From contig NW_020194589.1 in assembly GCF_002865645.1 (NCBI RefSeq), positions 62,001-126,000 on the forward strand: 64,000 nt of DNA. Direction: 5' to 3'. Position 1 is the first letter of the stretch, and every line of letters starts with the position of its first letter. The notes under the pieces were generated by a model, which saw nothing but the letters and a program-made list of their open reading frames with translations, was not told the origin of the DNA and did not search any database. Source of the DNA: Hyaloscypha bicolor E (lineage: Eukaryota > Ascomycota > Leotiomycetes > Helotiales > Hyaloscyphaceae). Positions 59,701 through 64,000 of the stretch are shown piece by piece. A program made the position numbers and the translations under genes.

Positions 59701-62700
59701 TTAAAAATATTAAGTTTCTAGAATTAAGAAATTAAGTAATATAAAATAGGAAACTAAAAGTAAAGAGGAAAAATAGAGCCTAATATTATAACTAGTAGTA
59801 ATATTAGGGAAAATAAGAAAACGCTGGAATTTCTTATAGATTCTTTTATTTTAGATTTAGGAGTTTAGGAAATTAATAATATTTTTAGGAAAACTAAAGT
59901 AAAAAAGGCTCTAATTAGAGTATTATTAAAAGTAATTCCGGATTTAATAGAAAAAGAAGTAAAAAGAATATTAAGTAAAGATATTTCCTAATAATAAGGA
60001 AATATATTTCTAAAGCTAAGAAATATAGAACCTAATACTAAAACGAATTCTGGAATATATAGGAACTTAAGAAAAATATATTAAAATACTAAATAAAAAG
60101 GTATTTTTTATATCTAATTAGGAAAGAGCTAAGTAAGAAAGTTATGAATTCCGGAGATTAGATAAAAAAAGTACTAGAGAAAATGGCTATAGCTTTTAAA
60201 GAAAAAGATATTAATTATAGTTTATTTCTAATTATAGAAGTATATAAAATAAAGAATAAGAAGATTTAACTAGTAAATACTAATAATAGAACTAAAGAAG
60301 ATTCTAGCAAATATCTAAACTAGTTTAAGAAATCTAAAGCTAGAAAATATTTATAAAAGTATATTAGGAAATATAAGAATTATTTTTTATTAAGAATATT
60401 AGCTATTTTAAGAAATTTATAACTTATTTCGGAATATCTTAAATAATTAGATATTAGTAACTGGCTCTAAGAAAAGAAACTAGCTATATTCTAAGAATTA
60501 ATAATTAATTAAGAAAATATAATTATATTTAATTAAAAAGAAATAGCAAAAGTTTATAAAAATATTAGCTTATCTATTCTAATTAAAACTATTAAATATA
60601 AAGCCTAATAAGAGAAGAATTTCCCATATCTTAAAGCTCTAGTACTAGTAGTAGTAAAAATATTATTAGAATACTTAAATTATAAAGTTCTTGAGAAATA
60701 TAATAGATCTTATTAAAATTTATAGTTTTTAGTTATAAAGAAAATTACTAGAACTTATAAACTAATTAATACTACTATAAAAATAAATTTAGTAATCTTA
60801 TAAAATACTAACTTATTCCTGTTTACTAACGAGATCTTAAAGGAATTTACTAGATATATTTATATTTCTCTAATTAATTTCTTTTCCGAATATAATTAAC
60901 TTATACTAGATACTTATAATAAAGATTTAATTATATTTATAATATCTCTAGGGCTATTAAAAATAACTATACTATTTCAGGGAGTTATTAATTCCGTTAT
61001 ATAGTTTATATAGGTTATTATAACTATTTTAGAGAATCTATTTTCTAAAATTACTATATTATTTATTAATAATATTAGAGTTAAGAGATCTTATATAAAT
61101 TATAATAGATAGCTTATTTTATTTACTATTTAGTATTTTATATTTAAATATCTTTAAAACCTAAATATAACCTTAGGTAAAATTAAATAAGCTAGAGCTA
61201 GTATTAGAGAAAAATTATAATTCTATTATAATAATATAATTATTATTGGCTTTATTTATAAAATACTTAAAAAAAGCCTTTTAAGTTCAGGAATTACTAA
61301 AATCTTAAAATAGAAATATTATAATAATATAACTAAAAGCAAGGTATTTATTAGAATTATTATTTATTATTATATTTGGATTAAAGGCTTTATAATTATT
61401 ACTAAACTTATTTACTACTTAATAAGAAAAGATATAATATAAAACTAAAGTAATAAATAAATATAAGCTATATAAATTCTTTAAGAAAAGCTTATTACTA
61501 TTCTAATACTTTATAAGTTATATTATAATCTATTAAAAAGTTAGGGAATAATTATATTAGTAATAAATACTAGCCTAAATAAATAGGATAGAACTCTTTA
61601 TTAATATAATAATAAAAGAAAAAAGAGAGTTATATAATATTAGTCTAGAATCTGAAATAATAGTAAATAAAGATATAATATTACTAAAAGAAAATACCGA
61701 GAGCTAATAAAGTATTTATAGAAAGTATAATTCTGGCTATATAAAGTTTATTATATTCTCGAACTAGATACTAATATACTTATTATATAGCTAAGTAAAG
61801 TGGCTATGAATTTTCCTAAAGCTCTAGTTACTTACTAGCTAGTATGAATTTAATTATTTAATTTTAAAATCAAGTATATTAAGGGAACTAAGTATACTAT
61901 TACTAATAAATTATTAAGATACCTATAATAAGAAGGTAATACCGAAAATAATAAGGATATTAATAAATAGTTAGTAATAGAGCTTAATATTATTAGAATA
62001 GTATTTATTAGATAGAAAGTTTAATTAAAAAAAAGCAGTTCTAGTTTAGTTATATAATATTATTTTAAGAAATCAGATTCCCAAGACCTTTATTAGATAT
62101 TTAAATAATAATATCTTATAATACTTTCTAGACTAGAAGAAATATCTAGAATCGAGTTTCAAAAGTTAAATAGAGAAGCTTTAAATTATAGTATAAGAGA
62201 TTAATTACTATAAAGAATTATATCTAAAGTATACTTGCCTTAATTTATTATTAATAATTAAGAATAAAGGAAAATTATTATTAAAAAGCTATATAATAAG
62301 ATTAGATATACTAGAAAAAAAAGCACTTTTTACTTAGTAATTAGTTATTATTACTAAGAAGATTACTATAACTATATATAGAAATATATTAATATTTATA
62401 AAATCTATTAATATAAGTATAAAAGAAGATAAGAAAAAGCTTTATATCTAATAAAAGCTATATTTCTTTTCTATTATCTTGGAATTAATATAATTAAATT
62501 ACTAGATTATAAAGGATATAACTTATTAGTTATTACTAGAGATAACTTCTTAGAATAGATTAAAGCTAGACTTTTAAAGAACCTAACTAGTAAGAAGATT
62601 ACTAAGTTTATTTAGGAAGAAATTATTTATAAATATAGTTTATTTAGTTAGCTTAGGGTAAATAATAAATCGGAATTTAAAGAAGTAATAATTCAGGAAC

Positions 62701-63585
62701 TTAATAAACTAGAAATTAATAGAAATTTTATTTTGGCTTATAATTCTAAAAGAAATAATATAATTAAAAGAAGATATTAACTAATTATTTAAGTACTTAT
62801 TATATTTATAATAAGTAAAAAGAAGCCTTAGGTAAATTTACTATTATATATTCTATTTACTAATCGAGTTATTATATATAAATTAACTAGATTTACTTCT
62901 TTTTATATAGTCTATAATAGGAAAGCTATATTACTTATAGAAATATATTTTCTAATCTAGAGAATACTTAAATAAAATAAAGTTTATAATAGAGAAATAT
63001 TTCTAGAAATATATATAAAGCAAATATAAATAGGAAATAAAGATATTAAAGAAGCTAGAATAAAGAAAAATAGAAGATATTAAGAGAAAAAAAAGAAATT
63101 TAATATTATTTACTAGATTTATTTAAAGCCTATTTCCAAAAAGAATCTAGTTCTTATATATAATATTAAATTAATAAATTAAGATAAGTTAAGAAATATA
63201 AAGCTATTATATTACTAGCTTAGCTCATATAAAATAAAATATATAGATTAGTTAAAAGAATACTATATACTAGAAAAGCTTAATAGTATTATATTCCGAA
63301 AAATATATATTTGAAATTAATTTAAATAGTTTATTAAAAAGAATAGATTCTAGTACTTCTCTAAAAATAAAGTTAATAATAAGTATATACTTATAAATAA
63401 ATATTTTAAAATAGATATAGAACTAGAAAAGAAAGTAATTATAAAATACTATAAGCAAAATAATATTTAGGAGATTAAGAAAGCTATTAGTATTATTATA
63501 TATATTTCAGAATTACTAGAATTAAAAAAAAGTAAAATATATTTCTTTTATAAAAAACTAAAAGAAAGTATCTAATAATAAAAGC
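56800..63585 (+). pseudogene. Gypsy Gag-Pol relic, RIP-inactivated
   Basis: Plus-strand frames with many TAA/TAG. A gag-like part lies at about 57290-57900 (NKGISFKSYINIFNKVLKKL, YILKNTNFKPIDISIYKYNK, KKYYFNITNNPDIFRLR). Reverse transcriptase lies at about 60700-61450: KITRTYKLINTTIKINLVIL, INFFSEYNQLILDTYNKDLI, ISLGLLKITILFQGVINSVI, then LFINNIRVK (about 61060), the active site F-x-D-D with both Asp changed to Asn. RNase H lies near 61560-61900 and integrase toward 63000, ending about 63580. It is longer than the 29.3-36.0 kb Gypsy polyprotein and of a different lineage. No LTR pair was found inside the window; the 3' LTR may lie past 64000. Confidence 0.75.
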
Positions 63586-64000
63586 TTTTTCTAACCTGAA
63601 ATAAAGCTTATTATCTTTAATTCTTTATATATCTTTTATTTTTTCCTTCTAACTATTATTTACAATCTTTAAAAAATATTATTATTAGATTACTATTCTA
63701 GAAATTAGATAAGGTTTCCTATTATTTATTTCTTAATATTATTTAATTACTATTACTAGATAATATTTTTAATATATGAAATTCTATTACTAGATCTCGG
63801 GAATTAAATATGAAATATTTCTTTTAGTATAAAAATAAATAGGGAATTAAAAGATTACTTTATAGATTCTTAATTCCGAACTATAATAATAAATAGTAAT
63901 TATATTTAGAAATAGAAAAAGAAGGAAAGAAGAAAAAGAGCCTTTTATATATATCTTATTAAACTAGAAATCTTTTAAAAGCTCTATTTGCCTTTTTAAT
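63586..64000. other. AT-rich sequence downstream of Gypsy relic
   Basis: May contain the start of the relic's 3' LTR, but no partner repeat was recognised within the window. No gene. Confidence 0.4.

Noticed and set aside
1..64000. Mitochondrial or organellar origin of the AT-rich DNA
   Set aside because: AT-rich blocks contain nuclear transposons with RIP-type stops and a nuclear spliced peroxisomal gene; no mitochondrial genes are visible.

Overview
The window looks like nuclear DNA of a filamentous ascomycete (Pezizomycotina) that lies almost entirely in an AT-rich, repeat-induced point mutation (RIP) compartment. Between short GC-balanced islands the DNA is extremely AT-rich. CpA/TpG and CpG steps are nearly absent, TpA is everywhere, and C survives mainly before T. 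Transposon reading frames are still readable but riddled with TAA/TAG where Gln or Trp would stand, and key Asp/Gly codons have changed by G-to-A. No rRNA, tRNA or CRISPR array was seen. Species cannot be named from this sequence.

Layout. 1-4.7 kb is RIP desert with one well-preserved solo LTR (1866-2046, TSD CTAGT) and a 15-bp microsatellite. 4.7-6.25 kb is a GC island holding two short TIR elements (MITEs, both flanked by TA) and a 49-bp tandem repeat. 6.25-12 kb is desert with several tandem arrays. 12.204-15.105 kb is a complete DNA transposon with long TIRs, TSD TATT and a decayed integrase-type (Ginger/KRBA2-like) transposase. 15.1-28.3 kb is one copy of an unknown dispersed repeat into which a full-length Copia element (16875-23090, TSD GAAAT) and a Fot1/Pogo element (about 25151-27239) are nested. 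29304-36002 is a full-length chromodomain-bearing Gypsy element on the minus strand (273-bp LTRs, TSD TAAAT). 37.64-50.2 kb is a gene island containing a peroxisomal acyl-CoA oxidase gene. 50.2-64 kb is desert again: a 26-bp minisatellite, a second uninterrupted copy of the dispersed repeat, a minus-strand Copia relic and a plus-strand Gypsy relic.

The only host gene I can defend is the acyl-CoA oxidase. Its two halves (37930-39336 and 48813-49572) are separated by a 9468-bp element with 137-bp terminal inverted repeats and an 8-bp target duplication (AACTTCGT). Removing the element and one target copy gives an intact frame of 684 codons with two introns and a C-terminal AKL peroxisome signal, so the insertion is evolutionarily young. 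The element's interior is heavily RIP-mutated while its TIRs are hardly touched. I could not assign its interior to a known transposase family; it is the best candidate for something undescribed.
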